Assembly: GCA_030562195.1 (NCBI GenBank)
Contig: CM060199.1
Span: forward strand, 32,508,338 to 32,572,337
Source of the DNA: Nipponacmea schrenckii
Taxonomy: Eukaryota; Mollusca; Gastropoda; Lottiidae
DNA length: 64,000 nt
Direction of reading: 5' to 3'
The notes beneath the pieces were generated by a model. That model saw only the letters and a list, made by a program, of their open reading frames with translations, searched no databases and was not told where the DNA came from. Shown one piece after another: positions 47,821-59,400 of this stretch. Made by a program: the position numbers and the translations under genes. Within the stretch, counting starts at the first letter, position 1. Each line of letters opens with the position of its first letter.

Positions 47821-48109
47821 TTTGAGTGTTATGTACAGTACCACTGTGTACAGTAACTCCGAGCTAGTTCTTAGATCTTTAATTTGATTCCGAGGGCTGT
47901 ATGCAGCGCTCATACTTAACCGAACTCTGACAAAAACGTTATGTATGCACCACTCGATCTTTAGTTGGATGTAAACAAAATAAAGTTGTTATTCATAGCT
48001 TCATTATAAACAGCGACAACATGTGATAATACTACCTATGCAATAATCTTCCTTTTATAGAAAATGATTTACGATTTTGGACATGAATAGAGACGAACAA
48101 AATATAATG

Positions 48110-48760
48110 AAATAGCCTGCCAGGCAAGTAAATATACTCCCACTGGCAGAACTGAATTTTAATAAAACTTGACAGTACAATCAGCGGAATGAAATATTTT
48201 ACCTTCAGTCTTCACTTCTTTTCTGGGGTTATAAATGTACAATATTACAAAGTTTCATTAGAATCTGACAAAGCAATAATAATATAAAATATTTTTCCAT
48301 TTTTATGATATTCAATAGGGTGCGTACTTGGGTGATAACAAATAATTTCAGCAAGTTCCATCAAAATCTGTAAGGAAATCTTGTAGAGTATTAACGAGCC
48401 AAAAGTCGAACGCGTTTTAAAGAGCAAGCGCAATAATTCAAATTAAATACATTTGGATATTTTTTATTTCAATAGGGTTCATCCATGGGTGATAATAAAC
48501 AATTTCAGTAAGTTTCGTCATAATCCGTAAGGAATTGTGTCGTGTTGAGTGTTTCGAGAAAAAATCCAACCCGTTTTCAAGAACATAGCTAATAATTCAT
48601 ATTAAATATATATTTATGATTTTCAATAGGGTTCTACGGTGGCTAATTTTCTACAGGTTTAATCCTTACACACTATCATCACATTTCATCAAAATCCGTC
48701 GAGAGTGGCCAGGGGTGACGACAATATATGACCACATTATAATGTGGGCGTATTAAAAAG
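48110..48760 (-). repeat. dispersed 'cgcccacat' repeat inserted upstream of receptor 2
   Basis: It contains the 'gccaggcaag...cccactggcag' core (48112-48165) and three ~170-base units with 'aatagggttcatccatgggt' (about 48315, 48472 and 48625). It ends in 'cacattataatgtgggcgta'. The matching part of unit 1 lacks it. Confidence 0.7.
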
Positions 48761-49318
48761 TTCTCATGTTTTAAATCACAAATGTACTGTGTTTTTTAGA
48801 CCTTCTTTCGTTTGTTGTTTTTTTTATTTGATTTTTGCGAGCAAATGAAAGGGTTTTTTGAAAATTCATAGAAGGTAGAATTTTGTGAATTGGCATAGAA
48901 AGAAACCTATTCAGAACAGTGGAGTTATGTCGAGTGTTTTCCTGACCTAACAAAATCAACCACTGTGTATAGGAAAGCTTTTAAAGTTAGAAATTTGGGT
49001 CATGTTCAACAGCTTCCTTATTATTATAGCTGTCAAACGAATACATAAACCCTCAATCGCTTTCAGTAGCCCAAAAGTACAAATATAATATATTAACTCT
49101 CACTTGCTTTTCTCATATTTTGGACCATTGCTTTCACTACCTGCCAAATCATATTTTGTGTGTGTGGTATAAACTTGTTTTATTCATTTAATCGTAAGTT
49201 AAAGCTACCATGGGCCCCAAACCTAAATAAGCATCATTGGTAATTTAAATAAGACATGTTGCATATATGCCCAATCACGACTTTCAAATTCTACATGATG
49301 ATTGTCCTCACATCATTC

Positions 49319-49398
49319 AACACCCCCAGTGGATCGGGGTTAAGAAAAGGTCCACCGCCCCCATTGCGTTTCGTAAAAGGCGACTGAATTGGGCACCT
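49319..49398. repeat. 80 bp insertion upstream of receptor 2
   Basis: Unit 1 reads straight through 'catcattc|gactcttgtgtctac', while unit 2 carries 80 extra bases including 'aaggtccaccgcccccattg' and 'cgtaaaaggcgact'. It is richer in GC than its surroundings. The family is not identified. Confidence 0.65.
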
Positions 49399-49656
49399 TC
49401 GACTGTGTCTACTGGGATGAGTATATACTGTAGCATTTCGCAAGTTATTGTCAAGTTATTGTAACATGCAGACCTGAATTTAGTACCAAACTTATTCTGT
49501 TTGGTAAGTATTAAAGTATCTTTTTAAAAAATAAGGTAGTTTTTATTCACCTGTGACTAACAGGAAAGGAAATAATAATGCGCTGATTTAATTGCAATTA
49601 TTTTGCATGTTTTAGAGATTGTCATTCGATGAGGCGTCTGTGTTTTCGATAGCGGC

Positions 49657-51771
49657 ATGGAATTCAGACATTATATAATAATATTGTTCATATTTACGGG
49701 TTTGTTTTGCGAAATTAGTTCTAAAGGACCAACAGCTTGTGTTCACGATGAGTACAATACCAATCGGATTATTTGCTGGTGTTCGGGAGGGCTTGTAGAT
49801 TGTTCCGGTCAAAATCTGACTTATATACCGAAAATACCGAAGGACACGCAGATCTTAAATTTAAGTGTAAACTCTTTAACACGTTTGGAAAGCACCAGAT
49901 TCATACACATAGGAGAAACATCACCTAACTTGGTAGGATTATACCTTTATAAAAATCGTATATCCCATGTTGATAGTGGTTGTTTGTCACCGCTAAAAGC
50001 TTTGACTACTCTTGATGCAAGTTTCAATGATGCTAGTAATCCATTGCTTATATATAATCTAACTCAAAAAATTGCTACAACTTTAGAACATCTTATTTTA
50101 GAGTCTATGAATTTATCAACGATATTACCAAATGTGTTCAAGAACATTGAACAGACAAACCTAAAAAATATATCATTGAAAAACAACAGCTTAACACAAG
50201 TTAAAATTGAAATTTTCAAGTTAATGAGATTAGAGCGGTTGGACCTATCATGCAATTCACTAAGCAACTTTCAGATTTTGCATTCGACAAGTTTAAAAAG
50301 TTTAAGTTTGTCATCTAACCTTTTAACAAGACTTCCTGTTTGCTGTTACAGAAGAAAACCAAGATTGCCGTCTCTACAAGCTATTTACTTAGATGACAAC
50401 TGTATTCGCAAATTAGAAGTGGACCGCATCAGTTGTTTAGATAACTTGAATTTGCTTAACATGTCTAACACTCATATTAAGCGCATACCAAAGAGGGCCT
50501 TTGCTGAATTTCGGTCATTACAAACTGTGACCATTGAAAAAACAGAAAGTCTTACATATATTGAACCTTACGCTTTCGAAAGTAAATCGCTAGTTAAAAT
50601 TTATATCAGTCAAAATCATATGTCGTTCGATTATAGATATATTGACAATGCTACATTGTTCAAGAATGTTTCAGCTTTGACACATTTGGATTTGTCACAC
50701 AATGACATGCAAAAAATGGAACAGATACATTGGTCCAATATGTTGTGTAATGCCACTGGGATAACATATCTAGATGTTAGTAAAACGGGGTTGTATTATT
50801 CTCCTCGTGCTTTAACAGAATGTTTATTGAATCTCACGTATTTGTCGATGGCTGCAAATTTGATAAGATATCTTCCCCCGCATTATTTTGTTCCATTGAA
50901 ATCATTAATTCACTTGGACTTGATGGACAACAAATTGGCAGTTTTTTCAGCTTTGGATTTCCCACCTACCTTAGTTCAGCACTTAACCTATCTCGACTTG
51001 GGGTATAACCCGTTTATATGTGACTGCAAGTTAATCTTTTTGCTAAAATTTGTCGAAATGTATAAAGAGATCATAATTGGTTACCCCAAAAACTTTGTGT
51101 GTTATAATGGGACAGAGATAACGAAACTTGAAAAAGTATTTACACAAAAGTCTTGTTTGCTACAAACCAGAGCTACAGAGATAATCAAATGCACAATGAG
51201 TTCAGTCATGTTGTTGATGTTACTTGCTTCAGTTATCTATCGATATCGATGGAGGCTACGATATATACTCTTTGTGCTCAAATTCCAACGACGTAAGTGT
51301 TCGAATACCAACAACTTATCTCATGTTCACGATGTGTACGTAAGTTCCGCAGATGAAGACTTTGATATCGTGTATCGGCTTTTAGTATGTGAATTGGAAA
51401 ATAAAGGACAACGTGTGTTTTTCCCTTACCGAGACGCCAGACCCGGAACAATCGCTATAAGGGAATCTTTGGAACATCTTGACAGCAGTAAATATGTTCT
51501 GTTATGTGTATCTAATGCTTATGCTCAAGACGGCTGGTGTGAATTTGAAGCTTGCATGGCTTTAGAACGGTCAATATACGAACGTCGCGAAGATGATATT
51601 ATCGTTTCTGTTGTGCTAGAGGAAATTGACAGTAACAATGTTACCAAGATCATAGACAAGATCATTCGAACTGGTGACTATTTGAAATGGGATTCGAATT
51701 TAGATACTATGAATTTATTCTGGAGGAAACTTGAGCAAAGATTGCAAACGCAAAGTCAAGAGCCCGTTTAA
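49657..51771 (+). CDS. Toll-like receptor, single cysteine cluster type, copy 2
   Basis: An intronless 704-residue paralog of the receptor at 43757-45907, with the same domains: signal peptide, N-terminal cap, leucine-rich repeats, one LRRCT, membrane helix and TIR. By eye they agree at about 94% of positions. Differences concentrate in the LRRCT, where copy 2 has 'FVEMYKEIIIGYPKNF' and copy 1 'FAEKYKDIMIGYPTKF'. The TIR is nearly unchanged and keeps 'YRDARPGT' and 'LFWRKLE'. The C-terminus is shorter ('RLQTQSQEPV'), because a small deletion brings a stop in earlier than in copy 1. The frame is intact, so a working receptor is plausible. The 65 bases holding the TATA-like box in copy 1 are missing upstream, so its expression may differ. 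Confidence 0.95.
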   Translation: MEFRHYIIILFIFTGLFCEISSKGPTACVHDEYNTNRIICWCSGGLVDCSGQNLTYIPKIPKDTQILNLSVNSLTRLESTRFIHIGETSPNLVGLYLYKNRISHVDSGCLSPLKALTTLDASFNDASNPLLIYNLTQKIATTLEHLILESMNLSTILPNVFKNIEQTNLKNISLKNNSLTQVKIEIFKLMRLERLDLSCNSLSNFQILHSTSLKSLSLSSNLLTRLPVCCYRRKPRLPSLQAIYLDDNCIRKLEVDRISCLDNLNLLNMSNTHIKRIPKRAFAEFRSLQTVTIEKTESLTYIEPYAFESKSLVKIYISQNHMSFDYRYIDNATLFKNVSALTHLDLSHNDMQKMEQIHWSNMLCNATGITYLDVSKTGLYYSPRALTECLLNLTYLSMAANLIRYLPPHYFVPLKSLIHLDLMDNKLAVFSALDFPPTLVQHLTYLDLGYNPFICDCKLIFLLKFVEMYKEIIIGYPKNFVCYNGTEITKLEKVFTQKSCLLQTRATEIIKCTMSSVMLLMLLASVIYRYRWRLRYILFVLKFQRRKCSNTNNLSHVHDVYVSSADEDFDIVYRLLVCELENKGQRVFFPYRDARPGTIAIRESLEHLDSSKYVLLCVSNAYAQDGWCEFEACMALERSIYERREDDIIVSVVLEEIDSNNVTKIIDKIIRTGDYLKWDSNLDTMNLFWRKLEQRLQTQSQEPV

Positions 51772-52534
51772 TCCCAAATTCTCCAAGGCTTTTTGTAAAT
51801 TAATTGAATGAAATTTAATAGAAACATTATAAACGTAAAGACGTTGTGACACAGATTAAATGTTTGTACTTTAAATTCAAGTGTGCACTGAAGACACGGA
51901 AACAAATTGTATGAGGTACACGTCGTGGTGTACAAAATGAACGCGAAATATCTAAGGTGCAAATAAACTAAGGTTATTTAAATGTTTAAGGTTATGAACA
52001 CGGATGTTTTTCCTGACATAATTTTGACAAAATATTTCCTCAATTTAAATACTATATTATCAATATACATAATGAAGCAGTCAATATTTTAAAACCCTGG
52101 TTTACAACCTGGTACTAGTTCCCCTGGGAACACTTAAGGGACTTTGAGGACTTAAACGGTGTGAAATAATATAAGGGCCAGATAGGTATATGAATACCTC
52201 TACAGTTCGAAAGTTTGATTGAATTACTGTTCCTACATCTGTGCCTATTTTGCGTCAGGCTGAATGCTGAACATGATGCTGAATATCAATGTATGTTTCA
52301 ACCAGTTAGGTATTATATTAGCTAGATTAAACAATGACTTAGTTCAAACGGTGTTTATATCACATAATTGTTACGGGGTTTAACTTTTGGTGTAATTTAG
52401 TTTCTTTTTATGATATTTTCTGTCTTTGTTGTAATCTAACTAATTTTCTGCGACATTTGCGTTGCGTTCTAATAGTGTTATTAATTTATCACAACTTCCG
52501 TTTCTTGATAACGAAATGACCAATTTTCGGAATA

Positions 52535-54794
52535 TCAAATATATCCATTTATTCTAAATTCCATCAATTACAGTTTTGAAAATCAATCGTTATCTACTAG
52601 TCAAAGACAATCAGTTATCAAATTGATACCAAAAGGCGATAAAGACAGGACTAAATTAAATAACTGGAGACCTATAACACTTATAAATGTGGATGTAAAA
52701 ATTATCAGCAAAGTTCTCTCTAACCGTTTAAAACCATTTCTTGACACATTAATTCATCCTAATCAAACGGCTTTCATTCAGAATCGACATATGCAAGAAA
52801 ATCTGAGAATAATAAATGATACTTTTGAGTTGGCAAAGCAAAAGAAAATTGTTGGATTTCTTTTAGCGATCGATTTTTTTAAAGCATACGATAGTATCTC
52901 GCATTCATTTCTTTTTAAAATTCTCCCTTGGTTTGGTTTTGGTAAAAATTATGTAAGATGGATAAAAACTTTGTATAAAAATATTGAATGTTGCGTCATT
53001 AACAGCGGTTTTACTACTCATTTTTTCCCAGTTTTATCAGGTGTAAGACAAGGGGATCCAATGTCTTCTAGTCTTTTTAACCTTGTTATTGAAATTCTAT
53101 TAAAATGCATAAGAAATGATATAAATATAAATGGGATTCTTTATGGTAATAAAACTATTAAAGTGATAGCATTTGCGGACGATATTACAGTTTTTATCAG
53201 AGATTTTAGTTCAGCTAGACATCTTTTTGAAGTATTAAAATTATTTGGTCAAGTATCTGGGTTGGAAATTAATGTTAATAAATCAGAGGTTTTTGAATTA
53301 AATAGTCAAGAATCAAATTTGAAATGTCAACTAAAAAAAATAGGAATATCAATATGTGAATCGGTTATAAAAATTCTTGGTATTTATTTTTGTTTTGATA
53401 ATATCACTTCGAATAATTTGAATTTTAACAGTAAACTTGAAGAAATAGAAAATAGCTTTAAAAATTGGGGAAAATATAATCTTACGATAATTGGAAAAAT
53501 TCAAATTATTAAAACTTTCTGTGTACCTAAATTGTTATTTCCATCATATATCCTACCTTGTCCTGAAAATTTCATAAAACATGTAAATGATATTTTTTAC
53601 AAGTACATATGGAATGGAAAAGATAAAATTAAACGTAATAATTTGGTTCAAGATTTTAAAAAAGGGGGTTTACGAATGATTAATTTTGAAGTTATTCTTA
53701 CATGTCAAAGTATTTTTTGGATTAAGAAGATAGTTAAGTCTTTAAACAAAACATGGCTCATTCCTTTTAACTATATAACACAACAGTTTGGGAGGAAAAT
53801 TCTACCAGCATGTAATTTTTCACTTTCGCAACTACCAAAAAACCAATTTTATTCAAATTTATTTAAAAGATGGTATCAAATATATACTAAACATATAGAC
53901 CTTCTTGAACAGCCAAAAGAACAGATAATCTGGAATAATATAAATATCTTGATAAATAAGAAAACAGTTTATAACGCAGAATTATCAAAAACCCTTGTAT
54001 ATGTAAAAGATTTAAACACAGAGAAAAATATCTTACCTAAAACAGTTATTTTGTTAAACGGTCTTAAAAAAGCATCAATTAAATTTACTCAAGGTCAAGA
54101 ATCTGATACTAACATTAGAATAAAACCAATAGATAGTATAAATAAAAATTTATTGAATCTATATAATGTAGGAATTGAAAAAATTACAGCCAAAATAATT
54201 TATACGAAATATATTGAAACGTTATACGTAAAACCAAAGTGTATTGAAAAATGGGAACAAGATCTGGACCAGGAAATTGATGATAAATTTTTTGAAAAAA
54301 TATGTAAGCGGATTTACGAAGTCTGTCAAAATATAAAAATACGTAATTTTGAATTTAAATACCTACATAAAATAGCCTACACAAATATTAAATTATTTAA
54401 AATGGGAATTAAAAATAACACTATGTGCGATTTCTGTTTTTCTAACTTGGAAACTGTACAACATCTTTTCATATCATGCACAGAATCTCAAGTAATTTGG
54501 AATCATTTTAATAATATTCTGGAAAAGAACTCAATAAATATAGATTTAAAAACAATAACCAAACATTTAGGCTATTATGAAGAGGCAAAGATACCATTAT
54601 CACTATGGCATTTCATAAACCATTGTATTATTTTAACAAAATATTATATTTTTAAGACAAAATTTTCTGAAAAATCTTTAGATCTTAATGAGTATCAACT
54701 CTATCTACTAAAAAATGCAAACATTGAAAGCCGTTATTCAGAAAACAATTCCTTTTTTAAGGAAAAATGGAAATATCTATATAACGTAATATAG
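52535..54794 (+). pseudogene. LINE ORF2 fragment: reverse transcriptase and C-terminal zinc knuckle
   Basis: The frame is open from the 5' truncation to the stop. Blocks in order: 'SLSTSQRQSVIKLIPKGDKD'; 'NWRPITLINVDVKIISKVL'; 'LLAIDFFKAYDSI' (first Asp); 'SGVRQGDPMSSSLFNLVIE'; 'IAFADDITVFI' (paired Asp); then a C-terminal 'CDFCFSNLETVQHLFISC' with the CCHC-type spacing of this clade. The open frame suggests recent insertion, but without endonuclease it cannot move on its own. Confidence 0.85.
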
Positions 54795-55066
54795 ACATTT
54801 AAAGTTCAATATCATCATAAATATTATAACATCTTACATTGACTGATATCCTATCCTTAACCACCTGCATATTGTTATCTTTTCGTGTATCCTTAATTTA
54901 TTCCTTAAACCAATGTTTCAATTGACAAAAAAAAAAAAAAAAAAAAAAATATAATTGTGATTTGTGAAATAACATCATAAGAATAACCTTCGTATGTAAA
55001 AGTGTATATTTGTACAAATGTATGTTATGTTTTTAATTTTCAATAAAAAAAAAAAATAAAAAAAAT
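52535..55066 (+). mobile_element. 5'-truncated L1/Tx1-like LINE
   Basis: The element enters unit 2 just after 'aacgaaatga' (52518-52527 region) and ends in an A-rich tail ('aataaaaaaaaaaaataaa', about 55043-55066), after which unit homology resumes at 'atgatgttt'. A second A-run lies at 54927-54948. Only the RT part of ORF2 and the 3' end are present; the endonuclease is missing. A possible short target duplication 'atga' flanks it, which is weak evidence. Confidence 0.8.
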
Positions 55067-55540
55067 ATAGCATGATGTTTGTGTTTTGCTATTTCAAAAT
55101 TTGACACAGTCCAAGAAGAAATTATTTGAATAAAAGAGACAGAATATTTATTTGTTATATTGTGTCTTTATTAACATACATGTATATTTAGTTATTATTA
55201 ATTCACGCGTATTATACTGTATATTTGTATTCTTTTTAAGCTTCAGCTTAAGTATCCATTGTCGACTTTTATTTTGAAAGAACAACTTCAGACTTTTTGC
55301 AAGATGTTACTACAAGATTTATTTTTACTGAATCAATGACTAAAAACTAAGTGTAAATTTACTTTTCGGTAGAAATTCTGGACAACAGCAACGCAAAAAT
55401 CTGTGAGGGCGTTTCACTTTTTTATCGGGACACATAAATATAGTTGATAAGACATATTTATATAGATTTATTAATAAAATTATGTAAATAAAAACAGGCT
55501 ATTATTAGGAAATAAGTTGTTTATCTGGATTATTAGCGAT

Positions 55541-56014
55541 ATGACAACAATCAAATTAGATTCTATTTTCCTTGACACCGAAGCTGCTTCAATATATGTC
55601 AATTCTGAGTTGTATGATTATAAATTTAACTTCGCGACAATTGAAGATATGGCCCCAAGGCCTCCCTTTTGTTTTACCTACCCAGGTCCAAGGTTTCCTT
55701 CTTGTTTATCCTTTTACAATTTGTTGTCTGATAGAGAGGCTGATATTTCAAACAAGTATTATCTCCCGTCAATTGTTTGTAAATATGATTTTCAACCTCA
55801 GATCAGACAATCTGTCTCTACACTTAGGCCTACTGGACTCGGTCCGCCAATTCATTTACCATCTGTTTCAATGTTAAATCACGAAATTCAACCTTCCATA
55901 ACTATTTCCAGAAATCTCGTTAAAAGCTTTCCTTTATGTCACATGAAAGCCTGGCCAATACTTGGTTTCTGTACAAAATTTCAATATTGCATGACCATGA
56001 AAATTTTGAACTAA
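55541..56014 (+). CDS. orphan open frame in the receptor duplication unit, doubtful
   Basis: A 157-codon frame from ATG with no recognised domain. Landmarks are 'MTTIKLDSIFLDTEAAS', 'RPPFCFTYPGPRFPS' and 'PLCHMKAWPILGFC'. Its counterpart in unit 1 (from 47566) is frame-broken. It may be chance, an old transposon fragment, or a real exon whose sister copy decayed. No splice sites or promoter speak for it. Confidence 0.25.
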   Translation: MTTIKLDSIFLDTEAASIYVNSELYDYKFNFATIEDMAPRPPFCFTYPGPRFPSCLSFYNLLSDREADISNKYYLPSIVCKYDFQPQIRQSVSTLRPTGLGPPIHLPSVSMLNHEIQPSITISRNLVKSFPLCHMKAWPILGFCTKFQYCMTMKILN

Positions 56015-56128
56015 ACAAAATGAAAGTAAACCACTTCATTTTATCAACATCCGCTTGACTGTCACTGCACACAAAACCACTATTTTTTAGAAATAACCTT
56101 CCGCCAATTAAATTTCTCATTATCTCAG

Positions 56129-56472
56129 AAATTCTGAAAGAAAATGCAATTTCAGACATCGAATTTCAAATCTAGACCAAAAATTAGTAAAAAATGGGCA
56201 TGCAAAAACCCCCAAAGGAAGGGAGAAAGAGGATTTCTAAAAATAGAACGAAGTAAATTCATACAATCATTAGCATAAAATGTTTTACTGGTCCGAGACC
56301 TACTATGAGCCGAACCAGTACATCATTATCTCCCTTTAATAGTTGGTAAATATGGACTATTTTTAAAAACCCTCTTTCTCCCTTCCTTTGGGGGTTTTTG
56401 CATGCCCATTATAGACAAATTTTTGGTCTAGATTTGAAATTTGATGTCAGAAATTGCATTTTTTTCATAATT
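56129..56472. mobile_element. foldback MITE with ~117 bp inverted arms
   Basis: The left arm (56129-56246) and right arm (56357-56472) pair almost fully through 'tttcaaatctagaccaaaaa', 'gggcatgcaaaaaccccc' and 'aaggaagggagaaagagg'. The 110-base loop has its own small hairpin, 'tactggt'...'accagta'. No protein is encoded. Confidence 0.85.
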
Positions 56473-56479
56473 TTGTTTA

Positions 56480-59400
56480 TAATGGCTAATTAGCTTGTAG
56501 TGCTCCAGAGACCTTCATTATTATTATTATCACTAATCCTAGTGAGTGACAGACGTCAAATGTTTACTATTTATACTTGTTATTCTTTATTCCTTATCAT
56601 TATTGATTGATAAAGATTCCTGTATGTGAATTGAAACGTTGCTTAAATTAAAAAGGGGTAGTATATCCATAATAATGTTCTTATTTAATGTTCTATCTAC
56701 TTCTAAATGTCATTCAAGGATTATATTTAAGATATATTGTACGTTTTTAAATGAGTTTCGAGTGTTTTCATTCGCATAGTTTTAAAAGTCATAAATTCAA
56801 ATACGACATTAATCATACATCATTATAATATTCATTGAAGTTACAGTATTGTAGTTGTCATGATCGACTTCAATACTTCGTACAACCTTTAACCTATCAC
56901 TACATTTTACATTGACAACATGTCTTTATAAAATATTATTTGATCAGACCCAATTCAGTTTAATGTCACCGATCCCTATATTCAATGAGAATTTGATTAT
57001 TTTCGATGAATGTAGCTGTATGACTATTCATCACAATAACGTTGTTGACTGATGCCCATAAATCGATCAATTCGTGCCTCGAAATTTCAACCAAGATCAA
57101 ATTGATGAAAATTATAGAACCCTCTAAGATTAAAGGGAACTTCTTCTTAAGCTATAACCTCTATAATTTTCTCTTTGGACAGCATAGAGTTATTTTCATT
57201 ATAATAGATGCCAAATTTCTTTTCATTCAGAACGGAGGAAATCTAGATGAAAAAGAATTCTTTTGTTTTTTGATTGACCTCATAAGGAAATATTACTGTT
57301 AGAGCCCAATTTCTCAGAGAAATCACTCATAACCATCAAAATGCATATTTCAAATCATTGAACTTTTAACTTAAAGTACAGCAAAGGCATGTTGGTACTT
57401 ATCATTCTTTATTATTGCTTTTTCTAAAACCAAAATAATTCGAATATCTGAAACCCTATCCCACAGGAAGACAACGCAATATGTACACACTTCCGAAAAT
57501 CAACAAAAAAGCTGAAAGGAAAATTGCCAAAGGACGTCTAATTATCTCAGATTGTGCAAGTAAATCTTACAGATGTTCGAGTATATCGACCATTTCCTTC
57601 TGTCCCTTTAACACCCCTTCGTATTATATAGTATTCAACATACCATGTTTCATTATATTCATCTTCTTATACTTTTATTTTGTCCACTTTTATTTTCTTT
57701 AAATTTGGTTTCATATTATCCAAAGATCCCAAAGAGGATTTTCTATTCTGGTAATTTCAGATGATCTACCGTTTAAAGTATACAGAATCCAGATTTACAA
57801 ATATTTAATTATGAACACACATTTTGTTAATTCAAATAAAATTTCAAACTTATATTATACCTCCTGTGCAGGTGCTTTCGTAAGTTTGTCACTAGTTCAA
57901 AGTTACAACCTTTACTCCCTAACAGTAGATGTCCAGTTTGTCAACTTGAGCCAAAGTTTTCCATATATGAATAATGTATTTGATAATTCTCTAACCTGAA
58001 ATACAATGTATGTCCCTTTAAGAAAAACCAATACCGATGAAAAATAATTAGAATAGAAATCTTTGTAGCAGTCAGGTTGTCTCTGAACTCGAACAATAAA
58101 GTGAAAAACCTGCGAATTTAAGACTGAAACCTTGGAATTGAGATTTTTATTGACATATTGGCTTTAGACAAGTTAATATCTAAGGAGTTGTGTGGTTAAC
58201 AAAAAGACCTATTGATGTTGGAAAATTGAGTCCAGACTCATAGACATGAACAATTTACGCATAAACATTAGATTGTACCCAAGCATGGACTTATTATTAT
58301 TATACAGTCGTGATCCACGAAAGAGTATATAATATCAAAATTTACAGTCTACTTAAAACGTTAAAAGTCGTGAATATGGGTCGATCGAGTCTAGTAAGTT
58401 ACGAGTTTCGATTTACATAATTAAATTAAAAGCTGTAAATAATAATTATAAAAAACTTCTTATTTAGAAAATTTGTCTGACCAGAAAAGTTCTTGGACGA
58501 ACTGTTCGAGGTTTGTAATCCCAAACCACGAGGACGTTGCAACCGAAATGAACATTAAATAATAAAAAAATTGAATTATTCACTCTTAACTTTCAAGATA
58601 CGAGATAAATACGGAGAACATGGCAATGATGGTGGACAGTTAGTAGATGGAACGTTAAACAAATATTGTTCAGATTTGTCGCTATAACGAAGAATATCCT
58701 GTTGTAGAGCGATCCCAAATTACTCTTTAAGCCTAATTCGAAAATAATTGAAAGAGGGAGGAAAGCACTCTATTTTAATAACCATGTCAACTAAAGTGTG
58801 AAAAGACATCTATTTCAAGACAAAAACATTTTCGGGTTTATATATAGTAACTAATACTATAGTCCATTAACACATGGCTCCACTAAAATTATCCAAGCAC
58901 TGCCTTATTCAAAGATATGTGTTTTTGGTGGTAGAAGAATAGCAGTTGATGATAAATGTATTCTTTTGTGGTCGAGCTCATTTTTTACTTTCTGTCAAGG
59001 CATCATTAGGGTGGATAATCTATTATAATTTTTTTTATAAGTGGCGATTATAAGAAATGGTCAGAAAGTATCCTTCCGAACAATAAGTATGTCTTTTAAT
59101 TTTCATTGGATCTGGGTCTTTTATTAGAATTATTAGTTTCCTGCATATTATTACCGCCTTCATGTTCCTAAAGCAACGTTGGATATATACATAAACCAAT
59201 CGTTGCTTTAACAATTCCGGATGTTCGTCATTAGAGACTAATAATCTCCCTTGGCAAACCATACCTAACAACTAAATGTACCCAATCAGTGATCTCGTAA
59301 CATTTGGACTAATTCAAAATGGCGGAACCCATATTCATATACACTAAATTGGAGCATAAATAGGGACTATATAATATTATAACATTACGCCAATGAACTG

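Larger units (their letters stand above)
43050..47830 (+). repeat. unit 1 of the Toll-like receptor tandem segmental duplication
   Basis: It matches unit 2 (about 48005-55860) in the 5' flank ('gataatactacct..caataatctt', 'cgattttggacatgaata'), the whole receptor gene, and the 3' flank ('tttacaacctggtactagtt', 'tttgacacag', 'cttcagcttaagtatcca', 'ctggattattagcgatatga'). The units differ mainly by insertions: Harbinger in unit 1; a LINE, dispersed repeats and an 80-base block in unit 2. Confidence 0.85.
48005..55860 (+). repeat. unit 2 of the Toll-like receptor tandem segmental duplication
   Basis: It has the same order as unit 1 (43050-47830). It is longer because of dispersed repeats at about 48110-49220, an 80-base GC-richer block at 49319-49398, and an L1/Tx1-like LINE at about 52535-55066. 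Confidence 0.85.

Noticed and set aside
57128..58025. 'ttaaaggga' and 'tccctttaa' as ends of one MITE
   Set aside because: Beyond the first nine or so bases the two ends do not pair convincingly.
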